Part shown: one piece after another, positions 8,331-18,393 of the stretch
Position numbering within the stretch: the first letter of the stretch is position 1
Layout of the letters: every line of letters begins with the position of its first letter
Notes under the pieces: model-generated
Seen by the model: the letters and a program-made list of their open reading frames with translations, nothing else
What the model was told of the DNA's origin: nothing
Databases searched by the model: none
Made by a program: the position numbers and the translations under genes
NCBI GenBank assembly: GCA_023419535.1
Contig: JAEZXX010000012.1
Location: forward strand, 1 to 64,000
Source of the DNA: Pseudomonadota bacterium
GTDB lineage: Bacteria; Pseudomonadota; Alphaproteobacteria; Rhizobiales; Rhizobiaceae
Length of the DNA: 64,000 nt
Reading direction: 5' to 3'

Positions 8331-9257
8331 ATGGGCAAGCCCCGCATCTTCATCGACGGCGAGCACGGCACGACGGGGCTGCAGATCCGCCAGCGCATGG
8401 AGGGCCGGTCCGACGTGGAACTGCTCTCCATCCCCGAAGCCGAGCGGCGCAACGCGTCGATGCGCGAGGACCTTCTGAACGAGGCGGACATCGCCATCCT
8501 CTGCCTGCCGGACGACGCCTCGCGCGAGGCGGTGGCGATGCTGGCCGGCTCGAACCGCACGCGCATCATCGACACCTCCACGGCCCACCGCGTCCATCCC
8601 GACTGGGTCTACGGCTTCGCCGAGCTGGAGGCCGCGCAGGCGGACCGCATCCGGCAGGCCCGGCTCGTCGCCAATCCCGGCTGCTATCCGACGGGCGCCA
8701 TCGCGCTGCTGCGGCCTCTGCGCGACGCCGGCCTGATCGCGGACGGCTACCCGGTCTCGGTCAACGCGGTGTCCGGCTATACGGGCGGCGGCAAGCAGAT
8801 GATCGCGCAGATGGAGGATGCGAGCCGGGAGGACCACCTCTCCGCGCCGCACTTCCTCTACGGGCTCGATCTCGACCACAAGCACCTGCCGGAGATGCGC
8901 GTCCACGGGCGTCTGGCCCGCGATCCGATCTTCGCCCCCTCGGTCGGGCGCTTCCCGCAAGGGATGCTCGTTCAGGTGCCGCTCGTCCTCGACGAGGGCC
9001 GCACGGCCGGCGACGTCCACGCAGCGCTCGTGGCCCATTACGAGGGCCAGGACGTCGTCACCGTGGTCTCGCCGCAGGAGGCGGCCGGCCTCAAGCGGAT
9101 CGATCCGACGGAGCTCGCGGGCCGCGACGACATGCGCCTCTACGTCTTCGCCTCCCAGCGGGGCGGACGGGTCAACCTCGTCGCCTCGCTCGACAATCTC
9201 GGCAAGGGCGCGAGCGGCGCGGCAGTGCAGAACATGGACCTGATGCTCGCGGCCTGA
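8331..9257 (+). CDS. argC: N-acetyl-gamma-glutamyl-phosphate reductase (type 2)
   Basis: 308 residues, the short type-2 ArgC form. The NADPH-binding loop [10 protein letters not shown] is at residues 10-19 and the catalytic Cys118 sits in [10 protein letters not shown]. It reduces N-acetylglutamyl phosphate to the semialdehyde in arginine biosynthesis in the cytoplasm. GAGAGGAAACG precedes the ATG. The stop codon lies in the loop of a perfect 15-bp inverted repeat shared with the convergent ctaA gene. Confidence 0.95.
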   Translation: MGKPRIFIDGEHGTTGLQIRQRMEGRSDVELLSIPEAERRNASMREDLLNEADIAILCLPDDASREAVAMLAGSNRTRIIDTSTAHRVHPDWVYGFAELEAAQADRIRQARLVANPGCYPTGAIALLRPLRDAGLIADGYPVSVNAVSGYTGGGKQMIAQMEDASREDHLSAPHFLYGLDLDHKHLPEMRVHGRLARDPIFAPSVGRFPQGMLVQVPLVLDEGRTAGDVHAALVAHYEGQDVVTVVSPQEAAGLKRIDPTELAGRDDMRLYVFASQRGGRVNLVASLDNLGKGASGAAVQNMDLMLAA

Positions 9258-9272
9258 GCCGCGAGCATCAGG
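9239..9272. terminator. 15-bp inverted repeat spanning argC/ctaA stop codons
   Basis: CCTGATGCTCGCGGC (9239-9253) and its exact complement (9258-9272) surround a 4-nt loop CTGA. The last codons and stop of argC (TGA 9255-9257) and the stop of ctaA (9268-9270, minus strand) both lie inside it. There is no T-run, so it may act as a bidirectional end-stabilising hairpin or Rho-assisted terminator. Confidence 0.6.
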
Positions 9273-10359
9273 CCGTAACCGGCGCCGGGTAGGAGCCCTT
9301 CAGCCCGCGGGCGTGGATGACCACGCCGGCGAGCACCGCCACCGCGAAGGCCTGATGCACCAGCGCCCAGTGGATCGGCACCATCGTCAGAAGCGTCACG
9401 ATGCCGATCGCCGCCTGGGTCAGCACGAGCGCGACGACCGCAAGCGCGCCCTTGGCGTGGCGTGAGCCCGGCGCGATCGCGAAGGCGGCGATCGCGTGGA
9501 TCACGACGATGGCGGTGAGGATGTAGGCGCCGATGCGGTGCGTGAACTGCACCGTCATGACGTTCTCGAAGAAGTTCAGCCAGGCGGGCGTCATCGTCAG
9601 GAGGTTCGAGGGCACCCACTGTCCGTCCATCAGCGGCCAGGTGTTGAAGGTCATGCCGGCGTTGAGGCCGGCGACGAGGCCGCCGAGATAGATCTGCACC
9701 AGCGTGAGGACGACGATCAGCCCGCCGACCTTCGCCGAATGGGCCGTGGGCGGCGCCTCGCGCGGACGCGTGACGAGCCCGCGCGCGACCCAGAGGATGG
9801 ACGCGAAGATGATGCAGGCGAGCGTCAGGTGAACCGCGAGGCGGTACTGGCTGACCTCGGTGCGCTCCACGAGGCCGGAGGCGACCATCCACCAGCCGAT
9901 CGCGCCCTGAAGGCCGCCGAGCGCGAGCAGGCCGAGAAGGCGGGGCTTCAGGCGGCGCTCGATCCGGCCCGTCGCCCAGAAGAAGGCGAGCGGCAGCGCG
10001 AAGGCGAAGCCGACGGCGCGCGCGAGGAACCGATGCGCCCACTCCCACCAGAAGATGACCTTGAACTCCTCCATGCTCATGCCGCGGTTGACGAGCTGGT
10101 ATTGCGGGATCTGGCGGTAGAGGTCGAACTCCTCCTGCCACTCCTGTGCGGAGAGCGGCGGGATCATCCCGTGGATCGGCTTCCACTCGGTGATCGAGAG
10201 GCCGGCCTCCGCCAGGCGCGTGCCGCCGCCCACCACGACGAGCGCGAAGACCATGAAGGCGACGACGTAGAGCCAACGCCGGATCATCCGCCGGTTCTCG
10301 ATGTCGCGACCCGTCAGGACGGGTTCGCTCGCAAAGCCGATGAGGGGGACGGTGGTCAT
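9268..10359 (-). CDS. ctaA: Heme A synthase (COX15/CtaA)
   Basis: 363 residues with eight membrane helices. Conserved histidines are seen in HRFLAR, the HLTLA helix, FTHRIGAY and HWALVHQAF, the haem ligands and active-site residues of the family. It oxidises heme O to heme A for cytochrome aa3 oxidase in the inner membrane. The start at 10359 is chosen because GAGGA lies 9 nt upstream and the sequence begins MTTVPLIGF; an in-frame ATG at 10407 has no such site. The gap 10360-10617 upstream holds a weak Arg-rich frame ending in ATGA at the ctaA start, which I do not call. Confidence 0.93.
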   Translation of the reverse strand: MTTVPLIGFASEPVLTGRDIENRRMIRRWLYVVAFMVFALVVVGGGTRLAEAGLSITEWKPIHGMIPPLSAQEWQEEFDLYRQIPQYQLVNRGMSMEEFKVIFWWEWAHRFLARAVGFAFALPLAFFWATGRIERRLKPRLLGLLALGGLQGAIGWWMVASGLVERTEVSQYRLAVHLTLACIIFASILWVARGLVTRPREAPPTAHSAKVGGLIVVLTLVQIYLGGLVAGLNAGMTFNTWPLMDGQWVPSNLLTMTPAWLNFFENVMTVQFTHRIGAYILTAIVVIHAIAAFAIAPGSRHAKGALAVVALVLTQAAIGIVTLLTMVPIHWALVHQAFAVAVLAGVVIHARGLKGSYPAPVTA

Positions 10360-10617
10360 GGTCGAGGGTCCTCGGCGCGGGAGCGGCGTGCGTGCGCTCG
10401 AACGCACGACGGTCGCTCCGAAGGTCTGATCCTGCGCCGGGCCGTCGACAGGCCGTTTTGCGGCCGTTCAGCCGGCGGCGCAGAGCGCGCATCGTCGAAA
10501 TCGATCGTCATCAAGGGCTTGCGCGTGAAGCCTTGCGGCGTCATGTGAACCGAAAGAGCGCGTTCTGCAAGGAAGCCGTTGCCGCAGGGCGCTCCGGAAG
10601 GATGGGGAGCGGCCGGA

Positions 10618-10827
10618 ATGTCGGTTCGGGTCAAGAAGCTGATCGGCCTGTTCGTGCTGCTGGCGCTGGTGTTCTTCTACGCCGTCTTCGCCACCGCCTT
10701 CGCCTCGGCCTATCTGGCGGATGCGGGCGGGCTCGTCCACCTGCTCTACTTCGTGACGACCGGCCTTCTCTGGATCGTGCCCGCGGCCCTCCTGATCCGC
10801 TGGATGGAGCGCGAGCCCGGCGCCTGA
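10618..10827 (+). CDS. DUF2842 small membrane protein
   Basis: 69 residues with two membrane helices (LIGLFVLLALVFFYAVFATAF and LVHLLYFVTTGLLWIVPAALLI), a basic N-terminus and the RWMEREP tail. The pattern matches the DUF2842 family, conserved across alphaproteobacteria and often found near ctaA. Function is unknown. The start at ATG 10618, with GGGGAG upstream, is preferred over 10579, which would add 13 residues before the helix. It is divergent from ctaA. Confidence 0.8.
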   Translation: MSVRVKKLIGLFVLLALVFFYAVFATAFASAYLADAGGLVHLLYFVTTGLLWIVPAALLIRWMEREPGA

Positions 10828-10833
10828 TCGGTC

Positions 10834-11991
10834 TCAGGGGGTAAGGACGAGCGTCGCGAGGCCTGCGTCCCGAAATTCGGCGTCGCGCGACGCCGCGAAA
10901 GGCGCGCCTGCGAGGAGCATGGCGCTGTCCTCGTCGGCCAGAAGCGCGATCTCGCCCGCGGACAGGTCGCCGCAATCCACCACGACATGGTCGTAGGCCT
11001 CGCCGGACCGCGCCAGGACCGAGCGGTCCTCCTCGGACAGGTCCGAGGGACGCGAGGCGACGCCTACGCGCTCGAACCGGCCGTGGTCGCACGCGTGCAA
11101 GACGCCCTGCCCGGAAAAATCGAGGAGCAGGACCGCCGCCCCGGGCTCGGCGAGACGATCGGCCAGGCGTTCGCCGACCCTCATCTGCGCCGCGTCCCGA
11201 ACGTCGTGCGCGACGAAGACCATCGAGACCGGCTCGACCCGCAGCGCTTCGGCGACCTCTTCGAGCGACACGGCCTCGAGCGCAGGCGCGGTGGAAGCCG
11301 TCGGCGGCGGGTCCGGCTCCGGACTGCCGGCGGCGCTCGAAACGGCCGACACCTCCGCCAAGGGGACGACCCCTCGTCTCGCCCATCTGCCGAGGACGGA
11401 GGCGACCGCGCCGAACGCCAGCCCGATCAGGCCGGCGACGACGCCCACCGGTGCGAACGGTTGGGAGATCGCTCGTATCTCGCCGACCCGAACGGAGACC
11501 GCATCGTCCCCCGCCGGCCTGGAACGGCCGATCCGCTCCGCCAGTTCGGCGGAGGCCGCATTCGCGAGCGCTCGGGCCGTGTCCCGATCGTCCCCCGTCG
11601 CCGAGACGACGATCGTGCCGTTCGGTCCCGTAGCCCACGAGACGCCCGCGTCGACCCGACGCATGAGCGTCTCCCCGCTCGCGCGCGACGGCGTTCCCCG
11701 CGCGACCGCCACGACGCGATCGAGAACGCTCGGCGCGCGAAGGCCGGCCCCCTCCTCGCCGAGCCGCCCGGCGACGGCGATGGCGAAGCCGTCCCGGTCC
11801 AGCGCTGGCGAGATCGGGACGGAGGACGGGCTTGAGACGAACGCCTGCGCTTCGAAGCGTGGCCCCGCGACCCACAGCGCCGACAGACCGGCGCAGGCGA
11901 AGACGAGCCCGGTCGTGGCCGCGACCCGCCATGCGCCGGCGATCCCGCCCGCGTCCGTGGAACGCCTCCTCGTGCGCGCGGCACCGCTCAT
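10834..11991 (-). CDS. Polysaccharide co-polymerase with degenerate BY-kinase domain
   Basis: 385 residues. A membrane helix at 23-43, a periplasmic Wzz-like region and a second helix at 180-200 follow the topology of polysaccharide co-polymerases. The cytoplasmic part (about 250-385) resembles the Rossmann fold of bacterial tyrosine kinases. However, the Walker A position reads VFVAHDVRDAAQMRVGE, with no Gly-rich loop and no GK[ST]. The Walker B-like segment (YDHVVVDCGDL, 333-343) survives. There is no C-terminal Tyr cluster. It is therefore unlikely to be an active kinase and may set chain length or dock to the export machinery. It is divergent from the Wza-like gene. A Wzz-only annotation would also be defensible. 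Confidence 0.65.
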   Translation of the reverse strand: MSGAARTRRRSTDAGGIAGAWRVAATTGLVFACAGLSALWVAGPRFEAQAFVSSPSSVPISPALDRDGFAIAVAGRLGEEGAGLRAPSVLDRVVAVARGTPSRASGETLMRRVDAGVSWATGPNGTIVVSATGDDRDTARALANAASAELAERIGRSRPAGDDAVSVRVGEIRAISQPFAPVGVVAGLIGLAFGAVASVLGRWARRGVVPLAEVSAVSSAAGSPEPDPPPTASTAPALEAVSLEEVAEALRVEPVSMVFVAHDVRDAAQMRVGERLADRLAEPGAAVLLLDFSGQGVLHACDHGRFERVGVASRPSDLSEEDRSVLARSGEAYDHVVVDCGDLSAGEIALLADEDSAMLLAGAPFAASRDAEFRDAGLATLVLTP

Positions 11992-12154
11992 TCGACGACC
12001 TCAAGCCCCGGCAGCGGCTTATCCGACACCCGAGCCGCAAGCCATCACGTCGAACGCATGAACGGAAGCGCAAGGCGAATTTACGGTCGTTTAACCTTAA
12101 CAGGTCTACATCATGAGCCATCGGATCGAAGTCGATCCAGGCAACGGAGTTGTG

Positions 12155-12718
12155 ATGACTATGGGGAACTGGACCGTCGCGCTCTGCGCCGCCGTTGCCC
12201 TCGTCTCCGGCTGCGCGAGCTACCAGCCGACGCCGGCCGCGTTTCACGAAGGCCTGAACGGGCCCTACCATCTCGACGCGGGCGACCGCGTCCGCATCAC
12301 CGTCTTCGACGAGGCGGGACTGACGAACACCTATGCGGTGGACCAGGCCGGCTTCCTCTCGCTGCCGCTGGTCGGCCAGCTCCCGGCGCGCGGTCAGACG
12401 ACCTCCGAGGTCCGGGCGGCCGTCACCTCCCGCCTGTCCGACGGCTTCCTGCGCGATCCCGACGTCTCGGTCGAGGTCGAGCAGTACCGCCCCTTCTTCA
12501 TCATGGGAGAGGTCCAGTCCGGCGGGCAGTATTCCTACGTTCCGGGGATGACCGTGCAGAACGCCATCGCGGCGGCCGGCGGCTTCACCTCGCGCGCCAA
12601 CCAGGCGACGGTCGACATCACGCGGCAGGTGCAGGGCCAGGTCATCACCGGCCGCGTCGTCACCTCGGATCCGATCGTTCCGGGCGACACGATCTACATC
12701 CGCGAGCGGCTCCTGTAG
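12155..12718 (+). CDS. Wza-like polysaccharide export lipoprotein
   Basis: 187 residues. The lipobox LVSG-C20 follows a hydrophobic signal, so the mature protein is a lipoprotein. YHLDAGDRVRITVFDEAGL starts the Poly_export domain and a SLBB-like segment follows (FFIMGEVQSGGQYSYVPGM). Short homologues like this form the periplasmic/outer-membrane exit for exopolysaccharide. The ATG at 12155 is chosen because GGAG (12146-12149) lies 5 nt upstream; the ATG at 12113 lacks a site and adds charged residues before the signal. The intergenic region 11992-12154 is the shared divergent promoter region and includes an AT-rich stretch near 12075-12112. Confidence 0.85.
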   Translation: MTMGNWTVALCAAVALVSGCASYQPTPAAFHEGLNGPYHLDAGDRVRITVFDEAGLTNTYAVDQAGFLSLPLVGQLPARGQTTSEVRAAVTSRLSDGFLRDPDVSVEVEQYRPFFIMGEVQSGGQYSYVPGMTVQNAIAAAGGFTSRANQATVDITRQVQGQVITGRVVTSDPIVPGDTIYIRERLL

Positions 12719-12742
12719 GATCGATCCGGCGTTCCCGGCCCG

Positions 12743-12756
12743 TTCCTTTAAAGGAA
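12743..12756. promoter_or_regulatory. 14-bp palindrome between export and transferase genes
   Basis: TTCCTTTAAAGGAA is a perfect inverted repeat in the 102-bp gap between the Wza-like gene and the glycosylphosphotransferase. It is flanked by a wider inverted repeat CGATCCGGC (12722-12730) / GCCGGATCG (12781-12789). It could be an operator for the downstream gene or part of a composite hairpin. No T-run follows. Confidence 0.4.
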
Positions 12757-12820
12757 TCGGAATGACACCGAGCTAGCGTCGCCGGATCGTCGTTGATCGA
12801 ACCGTCGGGGCAGCTTCGGG

Positions 12821-14374
12821 GTGCGCAAGAACAGGTCCAACAACGATCCCCGCCGCAAGGGCGCCGCCGGGCGTTCGGCGGAGGTGCTGCCCCTGTTCGC
12901 CAAGCCGGCCGAGGACGGCGAGCTGGATGCCGCCGCGCTTCGCGTGGCGAGCCAGTTCCGCGAGCGCGTGGTCTCCCAGCGCCTTCTCACCGGCCTCTAC
13001 CGCCTGTTCGAGGGCGCGGTCCTCTTCGCCATCGGCCTTGCAGTCTATGCCGTCTATGTCGGCCACAGCGCGGCGTTCCTGCCCCTTTACGTCTTCGTCA
13101 GCGCCCTCGCCTCGGTCTCGGCCGTCCTCCTCGCGGGCCTGTTCGGCGGATACCGCATCTCGCACCTGCGCATGCGGCTGCGCCAGACCTCGGCGCTGAT
13201 CGGCGCCATGCTCGGCGCCGTCGCACTGCTGGCGCTGTTCCTCTTCTTCGCCCGCATGCAGGACGTCTACTCGCGCGTCTGGCTCGTCTCCTGGTTCGTC
13301 CTCGGCACGTCGACGCTCTTCGTCTGCCGGGTGATCCTCTCGGCGCGCCTGCGGAGCTGGGCGCGAAACGGCGTGATGGAGCGGCGCGCCGTCCTGGTCG
13401 GCGGCGGCCCGGCGGCCGAGACGCTGATCCGCAACCTGGAAAGCCAGCGCGACAGCGACATCCGCATCTGCGGCATCTTCGACGACCGCGACGACGACCG
13501 CTCGCCGCCGCTCGTCGCCGGCTATCCCAAGCTCGGCACGATCAAGCAGCTCGTTCAGTTCGCGCGCATCGCGCGCATCGACATGCTCATCGTGACGCTG
13601 CCGCTCTCGGCCGAGAAGCGCATTCAGACGCTGCTGCACGATCTCTGGGTGCTACCGCTCGACATCCGCCTGTCCGCGCAGTCGACCGACCTGCGCTTCC
13701 GGCCACGCTCCTACTCCTATGTCGGGCAGGTGCCCTTCATCGACGTCGCCGACCGGCCGCTCGCCGACTGGGACCTCATTGCCAAACGCGCCTTCGACCT
13801 CGTCTTCGCCGGCCTCGCCCTCGTCCTCGTCTCGCCCGTGATGGTCGCGACGGCGATCGCGATCCGGCTGGACAGTCCGGGCCCGATCTTCTTCCGGCAG
13901 AAGCGCCACGGCTTCAACAACGAGACGATCACGGTGACGAAGTTCCGCTCGCTGCGCCACGAGCACTCCGATCCGCAGGCCCGCACGATCGTGACGCGGG
14001 GCGACCCGCGCGTGACGCGCGTCGGCCGCTTCATCCGGCGCAGTTCCATCGACGAGCTGCCGCAGCTCTTCGACGTCCTGACCGGCAAGCTCTCGCTCGT
14101 CGGCCCCCGCCCCCACGCGATCTACGCCAAATCCTCCATGAACGAGGCGTTCGTGGAGATCGTCGACGGCTATTTCGGGCGCCACCGGGTGAAGCCCGGC
14201 ATCACGGGCTGGGCGCAGGTGAAGGGCTGGCGGGGCGAGATCGACGATCCCGCCAAGCTGCGCAAGCGGTTCGAGCACGACCTTCACTACATCGAGAACT
14301 GGTCGGTCCTCTTCGACCTCACCATCCTCGTCATGACGCCGATCAGCCTGCTTCGCCGCAACGGGGCCTACTGA
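12821..14374 (+). CDS. Undecaprenyl-phosphate sugar phosphotransferase (WcaJ/ExoY type)
   Basis: 517 residues from GTG 12821. Four membrane helices lie between about 59 and 172. A Rossmann-like CoA_binding_3 domain follows (VLVGGGPAAE, 191-200). A fifth helix (324-348) leads into the bacterial sugar transferase domain, with KFRSLR, DELPQL (411-416) and GPRP (428-431). The enzyme loads the first sugar phosphate onto undecaprenyl phosphate to start exopolysaccharide repeat assembly at the inner membrane. The full-length five-helix form matches WcaJ/PssY rather than the short ExoY form. Glucose or galactose is likely but cannot be assigned. Glycosyltransferases for the remaining sugars are not in this window. 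Confidence 0.9.
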   Translation: MRKNRSNNDPRRKGAAGRSAEVLPLFAKPAEDGELDAAALRVASQFRERVVSQRLLTGLYRLFEGAVLFAIGLAVYAVYVGHSAAFLPLYVFVSALASVSAVLLAGLFGGYRISHLRMRLRQTSALIGAMLGAVALLALFLFFARMQDVYSRVWLVSWFVLGTSTLFVCRVILSARLRSWARNGVMERRAVLVGGGPAAETLIRNLESQRDSDIRICGIFDDRDDDRSPPLVAGYPKLGTIKQLVQFARIARIDMLIVTLPLSAEKRIQTLLHDLWVLPLDIRLSAQSTDLRFRPRSYSYVGQVPFIDVADRPLADWDLIAKRAFDLVFAGLALVLVSPVMVATAIAIRLDSPGPIFFRQKRHGFNNETITVTKFRSLRHEHSDPQARTIVTRGDPRVTRVGRFIRRSSIDELPQLFDVLTGKLSLVGPRPHAIYAKSSMNEAFVEIVDGYFGRHRVKPGITGWAQVKGWRGEIDDPAKLRKRFEHDLHYIENWSVLFDLTILVMTPISLLRRNGAY

Positions 14375-15402
<1,028 letters not shown>

Positions 15403-15406
<4 letters not shown>

Positions 15407-17037
15407 GCCCGGCGTCCCTCGTAGCGCAGGACGAGCCCGGCGAAGAGGCTGGAGAAGAGGATGATCACGAGCGCGTAGGGCGCGGTCTCGATCAGCATGC
15501 CCTCGGATGTTCGGGAGAAGATGTTCATCGAGAGCGTCGTATAGCCCGTCGGAGCGAGAAGGAAAGTGATCGGCAGCTCCTTCACGATCAGGATGAAGAC
15601 GAGCATCCCCCCGGCCAGAAGGCTGCGCGAGACGAGCGGCAGCGTCACCTGAACGAAGGCCGCGACCGGCCCGCGGCCGAGCGAGCGCGCCGCCTCCTCC
15701 ATGCGTCCGCCGGTCTGCAGCAGCGCGCTGCGCACCGGCCCCATGGCGAGGGCGACGAAGCTGAGCGCGTAGGCGGCGACGAGGAGCGCCAGCGTCTGAT
15801 AAAGCGCCGGCAGGACGCCGAGCGAGAAGAACACCATCGCCAGCGCGAAGGAGAGCGGCGGCACCGCGTAGCCGAAATAGGCCAGCCGCTCGACGAACCA
15901 GGAGGCGGTGGAGCGGTAGCGGACCGTCAGGAGGACGAGCGGCAGCGCGAGCAGCACCGCCAGCGTCGCGCCCGGCAGCGCGGCGCCGGCCGTGCGCAAC
16001 GCCGTCGCCCACAGGGTCGCCCAGTCGACGGCGGTCGTGCCCCGGCCCATCCAGAAGGCGATGATCGAGAGCGGCAGGCCGAGCGAGGCGCCGTAGACGA
16101 GCACCAGGAACGCCTTGGCGAGCGGCCTCAGCCGACCGAGCGGCACCGGCGTCGCGCGCCGCTGCACGCCGGTGCCGACGCGCGCGAACCGGCGCTTGCG
16201 CATGGCGAGCCCCTCGACGACGAGGAAGCTCACCGTCAGGCTCATCAGCATGAGCGAGAGCCAGGCGGCGTAGAAGCGATCGAAGGCGCCGACATACTGA
16301 TTGTAGATCGCGAAGGAGAACACCTCGTAGCGCATCAGGGCGATCACGCCGAAATCGCCGAGCGTGTAGAGCCCGACCACGAGCCAGCCCGACATCAGCG
16401 CGGGAACGAGATGCGGCAGCGTCACCTCGCGAAACGCCTGGAAGCGCGTGCGCGACAGGCTCCGCGCCGTCTCCTCCAGGCTCGGATCCATGCCGAGGAG
16501 GCTCGCGCGGAGATTCAGGAAAATGTACGGGAACGTGTAGAGCGAGAGCGCGAGCGTCGCGCCCGGCAGACCCTGCAGGCGAGGCAGCGCCACGCCGAAG
16601 AACTGGTTCAGCGGCCCGTAATAGCCGGACAGGCCGATCAGGGAATAGGCCATCACGTAGCCGGGCACGGCCAGCGGCATGACCGACAGGACGGCGAGGA
16701 CGCGGCGCCCCCGCAGGTCGGACCGCACGACGAGCCAGGCGAGCGGCAGCGCGATGGCCGTGGCGAGCGCGAGCACGCAGACGGTGAGCTTCATCGTGTT
16801 GAGGAAGAGCGTCAGCGTGCGCTCGCGCAGCAGGAGCTGGAGCGCGACGTCGAGGTCGACGCTCGCGGCCCGCACGACGAGATAGGCGAGCGGCACGAGC
16901 ATGCCCGCCCCGACGAGGATCGCCGGGAGGAGCAGGATCACGGGCGGACGCCTTGCGGCGGATGCGGCACTCAACGCTTCGGGCCTCGGCCTTTCAGGCG
17001 ACAAGGCGACCCCGACGGATGGGCCGGCCTTTCGCAC
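15403..17037 (-). CDS. fbpB: Ferric iron ABC transporter permease (fused two-domain)
   Basis: 544 residues with about twelve membrane helices arranged as two homologous halves. Each half carries an EAA-type cytoplasmic loop (EETARSLSRTRFQAFREVTLPHL in the first half and EEAARSLGRGPVAAF in the second). This double-length permease form is typical of FbpB/SfuB/HitB. The start is set at GTG 17037; the first ~30 residues are soluble and a later start is possible. The 162-bp gap from fbpA contains a strong stem-loop. Confidence 0.9.
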
Positions 17038-17102
17038 TCCTCCTACGGGCGAAGCGCCCCCGTGCCGGCGAACGGCGCGAGGGCGCTTCGAAATCGACCG
17101 AC

Positions 17103-17123
17103 GCGGCGTCTGGACGACGCCGC
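17103..17123 (-). promoter_or_regulatory. Stem-loop between fbpA and fbpB
   Basis: A perfect 8-bp stem GCGGCGTC/GACGCCGC (17103-17110 with 17116-17123) with a 5-nt loop lies between the fbpA stop and the fbpB start. No T-run follows. In binding-protein ABC operons such hairpins protect the binding-protein mRNA and lower downstream expression; that role is inferred here. Confidence 0.45.
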
Positions 17124-17199
17124 CCGGTGGCTTCGGAGCATCGGCCGCACGAGCCCGGTGCGGCCCGTCCGAAAGCCCGATGCGCGGAGCCGGCCTGCC

Positions 17200-18192
17200 T
17201 TAGAGGAGGTTCGCCGAACGCAGAAGCTCGAGCGTGCCTTCGAGATCCGACAACTGGTCGATCGGAACCTCCGGCGCCTCCTCGCGGATGTCGGACACGG
17301 CCGAAAGCGACGCGCTCGGAATGACGCCCTCGATCACCGGGTACTCGTTGCCGGCCGAGGTGAAGTACTGCTGGATCGCGGGCGTCAGCAGGAATTGCGC
17401 GAAGGCCTGCGCGTTCTCCTGTGCGTCGCTGGTCTCCAGGATGCCGACACCGGCGACGTTCAGGAGATTGCCGATGTCGCCCTGCGCGAACAGGCGCTGC
17501 GAGACCGGGAACTCGGCATCGGCAGCCGTGAAGCGGCCGAGATAGTAGTTGTTGGTCAGCGCCGCATCGATCTCGCCGTCGGCGATCGCCTGCACGAGCG
17601 ACATGTTGTTCGGATAGACCTTGGTGCCGTTGGCGGCCATGCCCTCGACCCACTCGCGGGCACCGTCCTCGCCCTCGACGACGCGCAGCGCCGTCACGAA
17701 GGCCTGGAACGAGCCGTTGGTCGGGGCCCATCCGATACGGCCGTTCCACGCTTCGTCCGTCAGGTCGAGGACGCTGTCGGGCAGGCTCTCCTCCGGCGCG
17801 CGCTCCGGCGAGTAGGCGAGGACGCGCGAACGAGCGCTCGTGCCGATCCACAGGTTCTCGCCGCTCTTGAACTGGTCGGGCTGGTTCTCGCTGACGCTGG
17901 CCGGAATCTCGGCGAAGAGCTCCTGGGTCGCGCCGAGGGCGCCGCCGTCCTGCGCCCAGAAGATGTCGGCCGGGGTGTTCGCACCCTCTTCCTGCAGCAG
18001 CGTGGCGAGCTCCGCCGTCCCCGCGTAGCGCACCTCGACGTCGAGGCCGGACTCTTCCTCGAACATGGCGATCACCGGTCCGACGAAGGCTTCGCCGCGG
18101 CCGGAATAGACGGTGAGATCCTGCGCCATCGCCGCCTGCGCGCCAAGCATCATCACGGCGGCGGCAACGCCCGCCTTGAGGGTCGTCGTCAT
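17200..18192 (-). CDS. fbpA: Ferric iron-binding periplasmic protein
   Basis: 330 residues. The Sec signal peptide ends at AQAAMA, before QDLTVYSGRGE (cleavage near residue 23). Paired tyrosines Y216-Y217 in NNYYLGRF correspond to the phenolate iron ligands of the FbpA/FutA family. It captures Fe3+ in the periplasm for FbpBC. GAAGGAGAAG lies just upstream of the ATG. The promoter region to the right (18193-18430) is unusually AT-rich near 18318-18430 and carries an Irr-like half site and an inverted repeat. Confidence 0.93.
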   Translation of the reverse strand: MTTTLKAGVAAAVMMLGAQAAMAQDLTVYSGRGEAFVGPVIAMFEEESGLDVEVRYAGTAELATLLQEEGANTPADIFWAQDGGALGATQELFAEIPASVSENQPDQFKSGENLWIGTSARSRVLAYSPERAPEESLPDSVLDLTDEAWNGRIGWAPTNGSFQAFVTALRVVEGEDGAREWVEGMAANGTKVYPNNMSLVQAIADGEIDAALTNNYYLGRFTAADAEFPVSQRLFAQGDIGNLLNVAGVGILETSDAQENAQAFAQFLLTPAIQQYFTSAGNEYPVIEGVIPSASLSAVSDIREEAPEVPIDQLSDLEGTLELLRSANLL

Positions 18193-18317
18193 GGAATTGC
18201 TTCTCCTTCTTCAGGTCGGAATGAGGTGCGCGCGAATTCCCCTCGATGCATTCCGCGGGTGCGGAAGACGTCCGGAGGATCGTCCGGGCAAGGCTTCGAC
18301 CGAGGGATGACAGCAAC

Positions 18318-18393
18318 GTGAAACTATAATCATTCTAAACTAGCACTCGCAACATGAGCGCCGGTGTTTTCATCAATGATTAGACAGTTTCAC
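18318..18393. promoter_or_regulatory. Probable iron-responsive operator region upstream of fbpA
   Basis: The minus strand reads TTTAGAATGATTATAG at about 18324-18339, which contains one full half-site (TTTAGAA) of the Irr-type iron control element known from rhizobia and a degenerate second half. A composite element GTGAAACT-N1-TAATCATT (18318-18334) is repeated in inverted orientation as AATGATTA-N3-AGTTTCAC (18375-18393). It lies about 125-200 bp before the fbpA start. The 442-bp gap 18193-18634 otherwise holds only a weak plus-strand frame from ATG 18428 that I do not call as a gene. Confidence 0.5.

Noticed and set aside
10356..10634. Small minus-strand frame ending with ATGA at the ctaA start
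   Set aside because: The overlap looks like coupling, but the product is Arg-rich, third-position GC is weak and no ribosome site precedes its ATGs.
12070..12112. TTAACCTTAAC upstream of the Wza-like gene as a CtrA site
   Set aside because: The two TTAA halves are only 2 bp apart, which does not fit the consensus; at most a half site.
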